Shown in pieces: positions 17,335 to 27,547 of a stretch of 64,000 nucleotides of DNA. Position 1 is the stretch's first letter; the number at the start of each line of letters is the position of its first letter. The notes under the pieces were generated by a model. That model did not search any database. It saw nothing but the letters and a program-made list of their open reading frames with translations, and was not told the origin of the DNA. Location: NCBI GenBank assembly GCA_026936335.1, contig JAPMXV010000020.1, positions 1 to 64,000 on the forward strand, read 5' to 3'. Position numbers and translations under genes: made by a program. This DNA is from Mantamonas sphyraenae. Its lineage: Eukaryota; CRuMs; Mantamonadidae.

Positions 17335-18627
17335 ATGCAACAACGCACCTGGCTCATCCTCCTCCTCACCCTCGCCCTTTCGGGCATCATTATTCTCCAC
17401 AACACACACACTGTCCACCAACGTCGCCTGGAAGCCCTGCAAAAGCGCACCAACAAGCCTCCACCCCCGTGCCCCACTGCTGCCCCTCCGTGTACACCCT
17501 GTCCCAAAGACCCCACCGACCAGGACCCATCCCCTTCTGACCACGCATCATGTCCCTCCTGCCCCTCCTGCCCTTCCGCATCCCCGTCCCCGTCTTCCGA
17601 GGACCTCCAACTGTGCAACCAGGCCCTTGAGGCTGCCAACGCCCGTACAAAGCGCATCCAATCCAAACTCGACGCCGAACACAGAGCATCGGATGCCCAA
17701 TCCCACTGCCATGGCCTCGACCTGTGGCAAGGCAACTACATGTACCTCGATGCCCTCCTTCGGGCCCTCGACCGCAAGCAGCTCCTCGACGCCATCCACA
17801 CTGCCTTTACCACTCGCACTGTCCACACACACACACACCCGCAATGGGATGCAAACAAGGACCATCCCATCGTTGCCCTTCTTGTGCCCATGACCCTCCG
17901 TGGCTTCCCCCTCGACGCAGACGTCTCCACCTTGCCCCTCATCCGCCACTACCTCCCTTCCCTCGTCTCCACCGTCTCCCCGTCCTTCCGCTACAGAGTG
18001 TACATTGGTCTCGACGACCAGGACCCGCTTGTCGGTTCCAATCACCAGGATGCCCTCCGCCGCATGGCCGACGCCGCCACCCAGGTCCTTGCCACTGCCG
18101 CACAGCCCTTTGAACTGCGCATCATCTCCCTCGACAACCCTCTTGGCTTCCCCACTGTCGTCTGGCTTTCCTTGGGACGCACGGCCTACCATGATGGCGC
18201 ACACTACATGTACACTCAGAGTGACGACCTGGAGCTGGGCACCAAGGACTGGACCGCCCCCATGGTTGCTGCCCTCCGTGACAACCCTGTCCATCCCAAC
18301 CTTGGCATGGTCATGCCCCAGGACACAGACCATGGGCCCTCCGACGACTTCCAAACCTACAACTTTATGCACCGCACCCACTTTGACATCTTCCACGGCG
18401 CCATGTACCCGCTCTTCATCAAGAATCTCCGCGTCGACCAGTTTGCCTCCCACCTGTACAAACCCTTCAACAGCGCCTTTTTCAAGCTCCGCATCATTGT
18501 GCGCAACCACATGGGTGTCGATGTTGGCTCTCGCTACCAGGGCCTCGACTACCCGGACGAATACCTCCAGCTCCAGCTCCAGAAAGACCGTGCCACCATC
18601 CAAGCATGGCTTGCTGCCCACAAATGA
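17335..18627 (+). CDS. Type II membrane protein, putative Golgi glycosyltransferase
   Basis: The 430-residue product starts with a signal anchor (TWLILLLTLALSGIIIL, about residues 5-21). A Pro/Cys-rich stem follows (about 40-85, repeated CPSCPSC), then a globular domain. The globular part has a strand-rich GT-A-like order: VALLVPMTLRGFP, YRVYIGLDDQDPL and a DxD-like acidic motif in YTQSDDLELGTKDW (near residue 303). This layout is typical of Golgi glycosyltransferases; donor and acceptor are unknown and I cannot assign a CAZy family. The start at 17335 was chosen because it places the anchor at the very N-terminus; the open frame upstream is pyrimidine-rich leader that overlaps ERH introns on the other strand. 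Confidence 0.65.
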   Translation: MQQRTWLILLLTLALSGIIILHNTHTVHQRRLEALQKRTNKPPPPCPTAAPPCTPCPKDPTDQDPSPSDHASCPSCPSCPSASPSPSSEDLQLCNQALEAANARTKRIQSKLDAEHRASDAQSHCHGLDLWQGNYMYLDALLRALDRKQLLDAIHTAFTTRTVHTHTHPQWDANKDHPIVALLVPMTLRGFPLDADVSTLPLIRHYLPSLVSTVSPSFRYRVYIGLDDQDPLVGSNHQDALRRMADAATQVLATAAQPFELRIISLDNPLGFPTVVWLSLGRTAYHDGAHYMYTQSDDLELGTKDWTAPMVAALRDNPVHPNLGMVMPQDTDHGPSDDFQTYNFMHRTHFDIFHGAMYPLFIKNLRVDQFASHLYKPFNSAFFKLRIIVRNHMGVDVGSRYQGLDYPDEYLQLQLQKDRATIQAWLAAHK

Positions 18628-18693
18628 ACCCAATCCACCCCCTCCCCGATCCAATCCAACCCAATCCAACCCCCAACCCCCCACCAACCCACC

Positions 18694-19554
18694 ATGGCCT
18701 CCCCCGGCGGCCAGATCACCCTCGACTCCAACGGTGTCGACTTTCAATTGCCCGACGTGTCGTTCGGACCCGTCATTGATGGCACTCTGGCCTCCCTCCT
18801 CATTGCCACCGGTCTGGTCGTCCTCTTCTTTGGCTACCGCTTCTTTCGGGCCTTTCTCGTCCTCGCCGGTGCCATCCTTGGCTTCTGCATGGGCTTTTAC
18901 CTTGTCTCCCTCCTTGGCCTCGGTCAGACGGCTGCCATCATAGCCGGCATTGCCTGTGCCATCATCATCGCCTCCGTGGTGTCCTTTGTCTATGTCACCG
19001 CCATCTTTCTCTGCGGCGTCCTCGTCCTCCTCTTTCTCTACTTCCTCTTCACCGCCCTTGCCCCTGGTGTCATCACAAACATTGCCATCAACCTCGCCCT
19101 CATCGTTCTCCTTGCCCTCATCGCCGGCATCCTTGCCCTCAAGGTCGAAACCCAAATCACCATCCTTGCCAGCGCTGCCACAGGTGCCTTTGCCTTTGCC
19201 GTCGGTGTCGACCACTTTGTCGGTGGCCAGCTCAACCCATTGCGTCTCCTCTATGGTCTCGGCTGCCAGGACATCCCCTGCTACGTCCTTTCTGGCTTCT
19301 CCCTCCCTCTCGCCGCCCTCGGTGCCTTTGTCCAGTTCCGCTACACCGCCAAAAAGGCCATTGCCCAGCGCAAGGCCTCCCGCAAGGAAAAGAAGAATGA
19401 GGCTGACCTCATGGAGACCGTCAGTCTCCTCGAGGGCCGCATTGAAGCCCTCACCAACCTCCAGAGCAAGATCCTCACAGACATCTCCACCCTCGAAAAC
19501 GGCTCCCACCTCACCCAGGCTGTCTCCAGTCCCAGCAGTTCCACCTCCACCTAA
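18694..19554 (+). CDS. TMEM198/DUF4203-like seven-TM protein
   Basis: The 286-residue product has a short N-terminus (ACCACCATGG start context), then seven hydrophobic helices between about residues 32 and 215. Gly-rich turns such as FFGYRFFRAFLVLAGAILGF are typical of the TM198/TM7S3 domain. A basic stretch (KKAIAQRKASRKEKK) and a coiled-coil tail ending in a Ser/Thr cluster follow. TMEM198 in vertebrates promotes LRP6 phosphorylation, but members in protists have no known role. It lies between the glycosyltransferase and Nup54 on the same strand, spaced 66 and 104 nt. Confidence 0.75.
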   Translation: MASPGGQITLDSNGVDFQLPDVSFGPVIDGTLASLLIATGLVVLFFGYRFFRAFLVLAGAILGFCMGFYLVSLLGLGQTAAIIAGIACAIIIASVVSFVYVTAIFLCGVLVLLFLYFLFTALAPGVITNIAINLALIVLLALIAGILALKVETQITILASAATGAFAFAVGVDHFVGGQLNPLRLLYGLGCQDIPCYVLSGFSLPLAALGAFVQFRYTAKKAIAQRKASRKEKKNEADLMETVSLLEGRIEALTNLQSKILTDISTLENGSHLTQAVSSPSSSTST

Positions 19555-19658
19555 GCCCCCATTCAAGCCCCTCCCGCCCCCCTCCCCCAATTTCACCACA
19601 ATGTACAGCAACAGCCTCCCCTCCCACCCACCCAACCCGTTTCTGTGCATTCCCACCC

Positions 19659-20961
19659 ATGACCTCCAGATTCGGACGAAGCTCCCGTTCCTCCTCTGGT
19701 GGCTCTTCTGGCTCCCGCTTTGGCAGCAGTCGCTCCTCTTCAGGTGGCTCAGGATCAGGCTCCCGCTTCGGAAGCAGCCGATCCACACGCTCCGGAAGCA
19801 GCAGCAGCGGTAGCGGTTTCTCCTCACGCCGCACCTCCGGTGGAAGTTCCAGCAGCCGCACTGGCTTCTCTTCTCGTCGCACCTCCAGTGGCTCCACCAG
19901 TGCGTCGTCCAACCTCCTTGCTGCGCCCCGCCATGCGACCCTCGCTCACACACAAACTCCACTCCCCCTTTCTCCACCACAGGCTCCTCGCGACGCACAA
20001 GCGGTGGCTTTTCATCCCGACGCTCCGGATGTAAGTCTTCTGCAACGCCACCACCCGTGCCCGTGGTCCCCCCTGCAAGCCCTGGTAGCCCGCTTGCGAT
20101 CCCCCGCGCGCCAAAATTCTGACACTTGCCTCCATGCCTCCACCCTTCCCCATCCGCCCGTCTCCAGCCACCTCTCGCAGTGGCAGCCGATGGAGCAGCA
20201 GGCGTGGCTCCGATGATAGAGAGGAACGCGGCGGTCTGCGAGCCTCTGCCGTCGACGCCACTGCCATCTTTAATGATCTCACAGCCCAGTTTGACCCATC
20301 CCACGTCGACTGCAAGTTCCAGGCCTTCTTCTTCAACAAACACGAGGACAACACCATTGTCGAGCCGCCCGAACATGTGCCTCGAAGCGTCTGGCTTCAG
20401 GTCCAGCAGAACAACCCAGACAAAAAGGCCTTTGCCCCCGTCGAGATCCGTGGCTTCGACCAGCTCCAGGAACGCATCAGCAAGCAGCGCGAACGTTGCA
20501 AGCAACACAAAATCATCCTTGCCAACGTTGCCGAGCAGCTCGACAGCATGAAGCAGCGCCACGCCCTCAGCGTCAGCAAGATCCAGGCCGCACGCGTCCA
20601 GCAGCAGGAACTCACCTCCAAGGTCCTCATCATTGCCAAAAAGATGGAGGTTCTCAGGGCCCGTGGTCTGCCCATCAGTGCCATGGAGGAAGACTTTCGC
20701 ATGCGTGTCGACCACCTCCTGGCCGAGCTCAGCAACCCGCAGCAGTTTACAAATCACACTCGCGAGCTCAAGAGCCTCGTCGCTGCCAAGCAAAGCCGTC
20801 CTGCAGAGAACTTTAAGATCCTCGAGGAGGAGGACGTGGAAAACGTCAGCACCTATCTGCAGGAGCAGCAGAACGGCATCTCCCAGCTCGTCAGCATCCT
20901 CAAGAAGGACATGGCCGACGTCAAGCTCATGTATTCCGAGTATGTCAAGCAACAGTCATGA
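19659..20961 (+). CDS. NUP54: Nucleoporin Nup54/Nup57
   Basis: Three exons (19659-19899, 19983-20030, 20168-20961) give 360 aa. Exon phases match exactly and the 48-nt middle exon continues the same SSRRTSGGFSSRR pattern found on both sides. Residues 1-120 form a Ser/Gly/Arg-rich region with SRFG and GFSS units, a sparse FG-like segment. From about residue 145 the conserved Nup54 alpha region appears: CKFQAFFFNKHEDN, VWLQVQQNNPDKKAF and GFDQLQERISKQ, then long coiled coils. Nup54 joins Nup62 and Nup58 in the central channel complex of the nuclear pore. Spacing and low-complexity start make the exact first ATG slightly uncertain, since another ATG at 19601 is out of frame. Confidence 0.93.
20105..20116. 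promoter_or_regulatory. E2F-like site CGCGCGCCAAAA in Nup54 intron 2
   Basis: This is the same 12-mer as in the ERH intron at 16966-16977, placed 62 nt before the third Nup54 exon. It matches the E2F core TTTTGGCGCG on the minus strand. A regulatory role is inference. Confidence 0.4.
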
Positions 20962-20995
20962 TGATGCACACACACCACTCTCTCTCTCTTTCCTC

Positions 20996-22475
20996 CTATC
21001 CTTCACCGAGCGCCTCGGCAAGAATCAAACTCGGCACCACCGTCCGCTCTCGCCGGTGCACCCACAGCCGAAAGTACAGCCGCACATGCATAAACAGCAT
21101 CGATTGTCCAACCTTGCGCAGCTCCTTCTCATCCTCCTGTGCCTCGCAGGCCTCCTGTGCTCCGCGCGGCAGAAGCGATGCCGCTCCCTGTCCATACGCA
21201 TGGAAGCGCACGCTGCCAGTACGGTCGGCCACACATGCATGCACACGCACAGAACGGCAGGCCGTCACCTCGTCCGCTTCACAGCGCCGGTTCTCGCACA
21301 CGCCGCTCTTGGCCAGTTTGTGTTTGCAACCGCTGCACGCAAGCACACTCGACACCTCCACCTGCGTCAGCACGCCCATCAAGCATACGTAGCTGCTCTC
21401 CTTGCTTGACACACGCTTGTGCAAAAGACCGTGCACGCTCACACGCTCCTTGATCTGCTCCACATCCTCTGCGCCCAGCACAACCTCGTTTTCTCCCGCT
21501 CCGCCGACACCCGAAGGGCCACCATGCCCGGCTGTCGACGATCCGCCGCTTCCCTGTGCCGTCTGCCGCCCATACTGCTCCTCGGCCCGGTTGTCCTGTG
21601 ACCATTCAAACAGAAACGCGGCACGGTGCAGCTCCGGATCAATCGACATTGAGCTATGCTGTGACCATCTCAACCCGACGCTCGATCCGTCCTTTCCACC
21701 AGCCACCACCTGCACGCCCGTCAGCAACACCACTCGGTTGAACAGCCACGGGTCCTCTGCTTGCGGCAGCTCTCCCACCCACTCCTCCAGCTGTTTGCCC
21801 CAGATCTTCAGGTAGCACGATGCCGTCGTGTCGTCGTACATCCGCACGCTCAACCGCTTGATCGTCCCTCCCTTGCGCGTTCGCACCTCCTCCACACCAT
21901 AAACCCCGCGAACCATCGCCACCACGTCCACGTGTGCCCCGATGAATCCCTGCAGGCAATCCAGCGGCACCAGCTGTCCGTCACCGACCACGTCGCTCAT
22001 CTCCAGCCGCGACATCGTGTCCACACTCACACGGCAGTGGCTGCTGCTCTCCACACGCACCTGCACCAGCGGAGTCTCGCCCTACCCACACCTGAGTCAG
22101 GATTCGCCGTCCAGTTTGCTCCAAATCGCCCGATTTTCCTCTTTCCCCATCGCTCACCTGCCGCCCCTCCTACCCTTCACTTACCCCTTCCTGTGGCACA
22201 AGGCTCACCTTGCCTTGTTGCACCACCACCGTGTCTTCCACCTCAAAGCTGTCTGCAAATGCCGTGGCCTCGCCCCAGCATGTCACAAGACACTGACCCG
22301 TCCGATCCCGCACAACAAAGTTCACACACTGTGTCGCCTGGCCCCGCTTGTCTGCAAACGTACGCACCTCTCCCTTGGCCATGCACCTACCCATCACCGT
22401 CACTCGTTGCCCGTGGCTGTTGGCGTTGTTGGCCACGCTCTCAATCTCGCTGCACAGCATGCTTTGCATCATCAT
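20996..22475 (-). CDS. MEIOB: MEIOB-like meiosis-specific OB-fold protein
   Basis: Exons 22185-22475 and 20996-22081 (intron GTAAGT...GTAG, 103 nt) give 458 aa. Two OB-fold stretches are visible. The first is VTVMGRCMAKGEVRTFADK through FVVRDRTGQCLVTCWGE (about residues 24-75). The second runs from VDVVAMVRGVYGVEEV to VRMYDDTTASCYLKIWG (about 130-190). A third part carries four cysteines in CSGCKHK and CENRRC, the RPA-like zinc ribbon, and ends RLYFRLWVHRRERTVVPSL. The order and wording match MEIOB rather than RPA1. MEIOB binds ssDNA with SPATA22 and RPA during meiotic recombination. Start choice: the first of three consecutive ATGs. It is divergent from the 22599 gene, 123 nt apart. Confidence 0.8.
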
Positions 22476-22598
22476 TTCGATTGCTGGTCGCTGTTGTGTT
22501 TATGAATTCAAAGAATCCCTTGGCAGCCACCACGCATGTGTGTGCCACTCACCCCATGCGCCATCCCCCACAACCGTTCTTTTACTGCACAAACACCC

Positions 22599-23444
22599 AT
22601 GAAAGATTCCACAAAGGACAAGCTCATCATAGCGGGCGGATTGGTGGTCATTGTGGGAATCATCACGGGCATTGTCTTTCTCATCATCTATCTCATCAGC
22701 CTGCCGCCGCCTTCCAACGACACAGCCAGCGAGCCAACAGCCACCCCGGCGTTGGCAAAACTCGAAGACATCGACGCGCCGCGCGCAGCCTATGGACCAG
22801 GAGACACGGTGATGGGCAAAGTGTCCTCCTCTGCAGACGCCAAAGTCAACGTCCAGCTGCTGACCATTCCACAGACCAGGGCGCAGCGACAAAACAACCG
22901 CGAGAGCTTTGCCATCTTCCACAAGGACATCATCCAGTACACCACCTTTGCCGACGCCCAAACTGCCCACGCAGCCCGCAAAGAACTTGTGGACAACCCA
23001 CACTATGTCATCAACCAGCTCGGTGTGGACACAGACCCGTACCCGGTGGTCAAGTGCCAGCTGCCCGTGGGCGCAAACGATAGCCAACTGCTGGGCGCTG
23101 TCCTTGTCCTTGAATCCTGGTTCTCCCGCAACCTTTCCAGCAGTGATCGTGACAACATCACCACCGTCAACGAGTGTGCTTCCACCGTCGACAACCAGAT
23201 GGGCAACTTTACAGACTGTTCCGTGACCCGCAACGAGTTTGGCGACAAAACACGCCACTTTGTCCGCCGCTGCTACACCTTTCTCATCGAGAACGGGTAC
23301 GACAATGGCACCCGTGTCGATGACAATGTCCAAGTGTTCTCTGTTGCCTACCTCAACCATGGTCCAACCCTGTGGGCTCCTGCCTTGCTCTCCCTGGCCC
23401 TCCTAGGCTTCTGCACCACCCTTGCCACCTTTGCACTCCTGTGA
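22599..23444 (+). CDS. Membrane protein with two terminal TM helices, unknown
   Basis: I do not recognise this 281-residue protein. It has a TM helix near the N-terminus (LIIAGGLVVIVGIITGIVFLIIYLI in two blocks, about 9-33) and another at the extreme C-terminus (about 255-281). The central extracytoplasmic domain has several N-glycosylation sequons (NDT, NDS, NLS, NIT, NFT, NGT) and paired cysteines. This hairpin layout with both ends cytosolic recalls, in shape only, proteins such as CD36- or CDC50-type subunits. No family motif was identified. The ATG at 22599 (CACCCATGA) gives a short basic lead before the first helix. Confidence 0.6.
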   Translation: MKDSTKDKLIIAGGLVVIVGIITGIVFLIIYLISLPPPSNDTASEPTATPALAKLEDIDAPRAAYGPGDTVMGKVSSSADAKVNVQLLTIPQTRAQRQNNRESFAIFHKDIIQYTTFADAQTAHAARKELVDNPHYVINQLGVDTDPYPVVKCQLPVGANDSQLLGAVLVLESWFSRNLSSSDRDNITTVNECASTVDNQMGNFTDCSVTRNEFGDKTRHFVRRCYTFLIENGYDNGTRVDDNVQVFSVAYLNHGPTLWAPALLSLALLGFCTTLATFALL

Positions 23445-23621
23445 TTTCGGCATGCAACCACCCTTTTCCTGCAAAATACACCCTACCTGTTCCTGTTTCC
23501 TACCACCCAAATTCCATCCAGCTACATTTCTTCCTCCCTTCTTCCACACTCCCCGTCCTGCAGCGCGCGCTTGGTTTGCGCTTTGCCGCCGTTTTGCTCG
23601 CTGAACAAAAACACCAGCTCT

Positions 23622-24383
23622 CTACCACAGCTCGCTCTCCATGCCCCCCACAGCAACAGCCAGGGCCGACACAGCAGTGACCGTAAGCGTCCAAAGCCAC
23701 GAAGATGAGGCGGTGGTGACCCCCGTGGCCTTGGCGTCGGTGCCTTCCTCTGCGTTCTGCTTGATGAAAACAATGCCCCTGTAGTGGTACCTGTTGGCGT
23801 TGGGATCACGCACCACATTCTTGACATTGCAACTCAACAGGGTGGGCGAGCTGTCCTTGTTGAACACCAGGGTGAGCAGGTAGCCACCCCATTTGGTGTT
23901 GCCGTCCCCAGAGGTGTCTCGGCTGCAAAACACCACGTCTCCACGGTTCACATTGGCCAGATTCTGCTTGGGGAATGCCCAGAACACATGCTGGGTGGCT
24001 GTCAGGTTGATACTGGAAGCGAACGTCTGCACCACCGTCGTGTTCTGGTCATAGCGCACGCGACGCCCCGTGTACCTCAACGGGCTCACCACATACCCAG
24101 ACACCATGTTCACCCGCGGTGCCTTTTCAAACTCATGCACATTGCCATTCTCCAGTGTGTAGTTGTACTCTGGCACCTCAAACACAGGGAAGGTCACCTG
24201 TGTGCTGTCGCTCATGTTGGCAAAGATGGGCTCCAGCGACACCATCCCACGCACGTCTGTCGAGCTTGTCCATGCCCCTTCCACCCTCACCACACACACA
24301 CATGCACCCATGAGCACCACCCCCATCATCATCATGTTGGCCATCCTCCCCATCCATCCACCTTGACCCTTGCTTGATGCCAT
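23622..24383 (-). CDS. Secreted or GPI/type I membrane glycoprotein, unknown
   Basis: The 253-residue product has a signal peptide (basic lead, then MANMMMMGVVLMGACVCVV, cleavage probably after VRVEGA). The beta-rich domain has sequons NMS, NYT, NTT and NLT. The hydrophobic C-terminal segment WLWTLTVTAVSALAVAVGG ends in a short tail, compatible with a GPI signal or a single TM anchor. No family was recognised. The ATG at 24381-24383 is divergent from the TTLL gene start by 74 nt, and the two transcripts probably share a promoter. Confidence 0.6.
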   Translation of the reverse strand: MASSKGQGGWMGRMANMMMMGVVLMGACVCVVRVEGAWTSSTDVRGMVSLEPIFANMSDSTQVTFPVFEVPEYNYTLENGNVHEFEKAPRVNMVSGYVVSPLRYTGRRVRYDQNTTVVQTFASSINLTATQHVFWAFPKQNLANVNRGDVVFCSRDTSGDGNTKWGGYLLTLVFNKDSSPTLLSCNVKNVVRDPNANRYHYRGIVFIKQNAEEGTDAKATGVTTASSSWLWTLTVTAVSALAVAVGGMESELW

Positions 24384-24457
24384 CGTTTGTCCACTGCTTG
24401 TTGGCCACCACAGCGCCCACCCACCCAAACCATCTCTCCCACCTCCCCTCTCCCAGG

Positions 24458-27400
24458 ATGTCCAAACCCATCCTCCACAACAACCTCATCTTCTTCTCCA
24501 ACCTCGTGGACAATGACGAACGCTCCTCCTCCAAGAAATCCTCCAAGAGCAAGTCCAAAAAGGTGTGTGCTCGCTCTCCGTAACGGCCGGCCCGCGTTCG
24601 TCTTTTTCCATTCCAACCACTTCCAACCCCCACTCACCCCACCCCCCGCCATGCCATCCCCCATCCACCATCCACCATCCCCACCCACATGCAGAAGGGC
24701 ACGTTGAAGCGATCCCGTTCCTACACAGATCTCTCCAAGGCCGGCCAGGGTGTCCGTTTGCCCGACGTGGCTCGCCGTCGTTCGAATCCGTCCTCGTTGT
24801 CGTCTGGCTCCCGTGGTCCGCTCAAGAGTTCCCGTTCCCTGCCCACCATGCACAGGTCACGCAGTGCCGTGTCCACATCCTCCTCCACATCCTCCTCATC
24901 ACGTCGCCTGGCGTCTGCTGCCCGTCGTGTCACCTCCACCACCTCCTCTGGCACCCTTAGCCAACAGACACCCTTCCGTGGCGACGTCCATGCACTTGTG
25001 GACCGACTGTACTCTCGACACACCCTCAGTGCGTCCTCTTCACGACGCAGGAGCAGCCAGGAGCAGGAGGAGCATGGCAAGCCGCCTCGCAAACCCATCC
25101 GGCTGAGTGAGCTGTCCAGCATGTCGTTCTCCCAGAGCACCAAGAGCATGATGAACAAACAGGTGGAGGCCAAGGAACTGTCGACGTGGAAGAAGCGCAA
25201 TGGGATCAGTGCACGCACAAAGGTGTTTAGTGACAACGAACCGTTGCCTCCGCAAATCCGCCGCCTGCTGCTGCGTCGTGGCTGGGTGCCCAACCCCGAC
25301 CCAGAGTCCCCCCTGTACAACTTCCGATGGAACATTTATGCCCATGACTTTGACTGGGCCAACCGCACCGACCACGAACTGGCCAACCACTTTCCCAACT
25401 GTCTGGAGGTGCTGGGTGCCAAGAACAAGCTTGCCCAATCCCTCCACAAGGCCCACTTCTACCTGGACGATGACCATTACGTCAACCCAGAGGAGTTCCT
25501 GGCCCGTTCCTACGACATGAGCCAGGCCGAAACCATGGCCGACTTTCTCGACGACTTCCGCCGCTCCGCCGCAGAGGCCATCCTCAAGATCTTTGTGCGC
25601 AACGTGGACCAGGAGTTTGAGTGCAGCCGCATCGAACCCGAACACAGCCGACTGCACATGGTCCTGCGCATGGCCCTCCACGAGACTGTGCGTCGTGTGG
25701 ACACCCTGCGTGGCTTCCACGAACAGGTGGACATGCCTGCACGACGTGACCTGGACGACACCGAGTGGGAACTCGTGTGTGCCTTTGCTCGCCATTTCAA
25801 CAAACACTCCCCGTACCGCTACCACCTCACCGACGAGGACAAGCTGGCACGTGGCGAGGACGAGGCCTACAACACCAAACGCAAACGCAGGCCCCTCAAC
25901 AGTGGCTCCATCCAGATTGCTCGTGATCGCATCTACATCAAATACTGGGCCAAGCACCATCCCCACCTGGACAACGAGGGTCTCTGGAACGACAAGGAAT
26001 CCAACGAAAAGGCCGGCTCCCTGCCCTTCCTCTACGACACCCTCGAGGCTTCCGGATGGTCCTTCCGCAACCTCATCACGCGTGCCCTCGACGACGACGG
26101 CTCCGATGCAGAGGGGATCGACGAAGCGACGGGCACCGAGCCGTTGGACCAGTTCACTCTGTACCTGCGTGCCCAGCAGGCCCTCAGCATGCTCCAACGC
26201 CTGGACAGGGGCTATGGCGAGAATGACGGCAACAACATTTGGATCATCAAACCCAGCAGTGGGTCGCAGGGATGGGGCATCTTCACCAGCGACTCCTTGG
26301 TGACCATCATGGACTATGTCAACAGTTCCCTCATGGAGGAGCGCTGGGTGGCCCAGAAGTACGTGGAGAGACCCATCATCTACCATCGGCGTCGCTTTGA
26401 CTGCCGTCAGTGGGTGCTGATCACCAGCTTGGAACCCCTCACCGTGTACTTTTATGACCGATGCTACTTCCGCTTCACCACGGCCGACTACACCGTGGAC
26501 GACCTCCACAACTGCTTTGCTCACCTGTGCAACGGGGCTGTGGCCAAGAATAGCGATGCATACGGCACGCTGGAGGGCACCAAGTGCAACATCATGCTGC
26601 TGGACCAGATGCAGGCCTGGCTGAAGGAGTCCCACGGTGGACGCGACGTGTGGACAGAGGTCATGAAGCCACGCATGATGGACATTGTGCGTACCATGTA
26701 CCGCACCGCACAGCGTGAGTTGCGCCACGAAAAGAACACCTTTGAGCTCCACGGCCTCGACTTTCTCTTTGACGAGGATCTCAAGACCTACCTGATTGAG
26801 GTCAACACCGTGCCCGTGCTCCAAACAGACCCTCGCATCCCGTACACCCGTCTCACCACAGACATGCTCAACGACCTCCTCAAGGTCGTTGTCGACAACA
26901 ACCTCGACCCCATGGCCGACGACACCGGTGACTGGGTCCTCCTCGAACACAGAGACTGTTCCATCGGCGGCACCGTCCATCTCAACCAGGATCTCACTGT
27001 CGAGGGCGTCGGCTGCATCGATGTGCCCTCTCGACGTCCCTCCACACGCGGTGGCGGTGCCGGTCGTCCATCCACGCGTGGCTCCCAATCCCACCGCTCC
27101 ACCTCCTCCATGAGTGTCAGCGACGAGTCTGCACACATGGTGGACAGCGACGATAGCCTTGACGACACTGTGGTGGTCAGCATCACCGCAAGCAACAAGG
27201 AGAACCATACACCCCATGTGCACGACGATCTCAGCAGCAGCGACGACGATGACAGCGACAATGACGACAATGACGACGACGACGACCATCACCATGACCA
27301 CCACATCGTCTCCTTGTCCAACTCCACACACACTTCGCGTCTGCGTGAGCCTGCCATGCGTTCCGTCTCGCCTTTTGGCAAGAGCAAGACGACACACAGC

Positions 27401-27529
27401 AGGCTGTCCACACCCCCACGCGGCATTGGCACAGGCAGCAGCAGCAGCAGCAGCAGCAGCTCCTCCTCCTCCTCCTCCGCCACCTCCTCCATGCAAGCCC
27501 TCGCTGACTATTTTGCCTCGCCGTCGTAA
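24458..27529 (+). CDS. TTLL3/8-type tubulin glycine ligase
   Basis: Exons 24458-24562 and 24695-27529 (GTGTGT...GCAG) give 979 aa. A Ser/Arg-rich N-terminus precedes the tubulin-tyrosine-ligase ATP-grasp domain. Its motifs are NNIWIIKPSSGSQGWGIF (near residue 550), RRRFDCRQWVLITSLEPLTV, YFRFTTADY, HLCN and the metal-binding end ELHGLDFLFDEDLKTYLIEVN (about 717-740). The DCRQWVL and Y-R-F-T wording is that of the TTLL3/TTLL8 glycylases, which put glycine on axonemal tubulin, so a flagellum is implied. The C-terminus is disordered: a Ser-rich stretch, an Asp/His run and a poly-Ser of AGC and TCC codons. The stop is 18 nt from the convergent stop of the next gene. Confidence 0.9.
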
Positions 27530-27547
27530 ATGAAAACTTCCATTCCT

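Noticed and set aside
19601-19658. ATG at 19601 as the Nup54 start
   Set aside because: It is out of frame with the FG-like exon and no donor/acceptor pair repairs it.
17548-20952. 1134-codon minus-strand open frame
   Set aside because: It is antisense to the glycosyltransferase, TMEM198-like and Nup54 genes, and its translation is Gly/Glu/Val-rich shadow with no domain.
24377-24457. Upstream start for TTLL adding about 27 residues
   Set aside because: It would overlap the start of the divergent 23622 gene; the ATG at 24458 is simpler.
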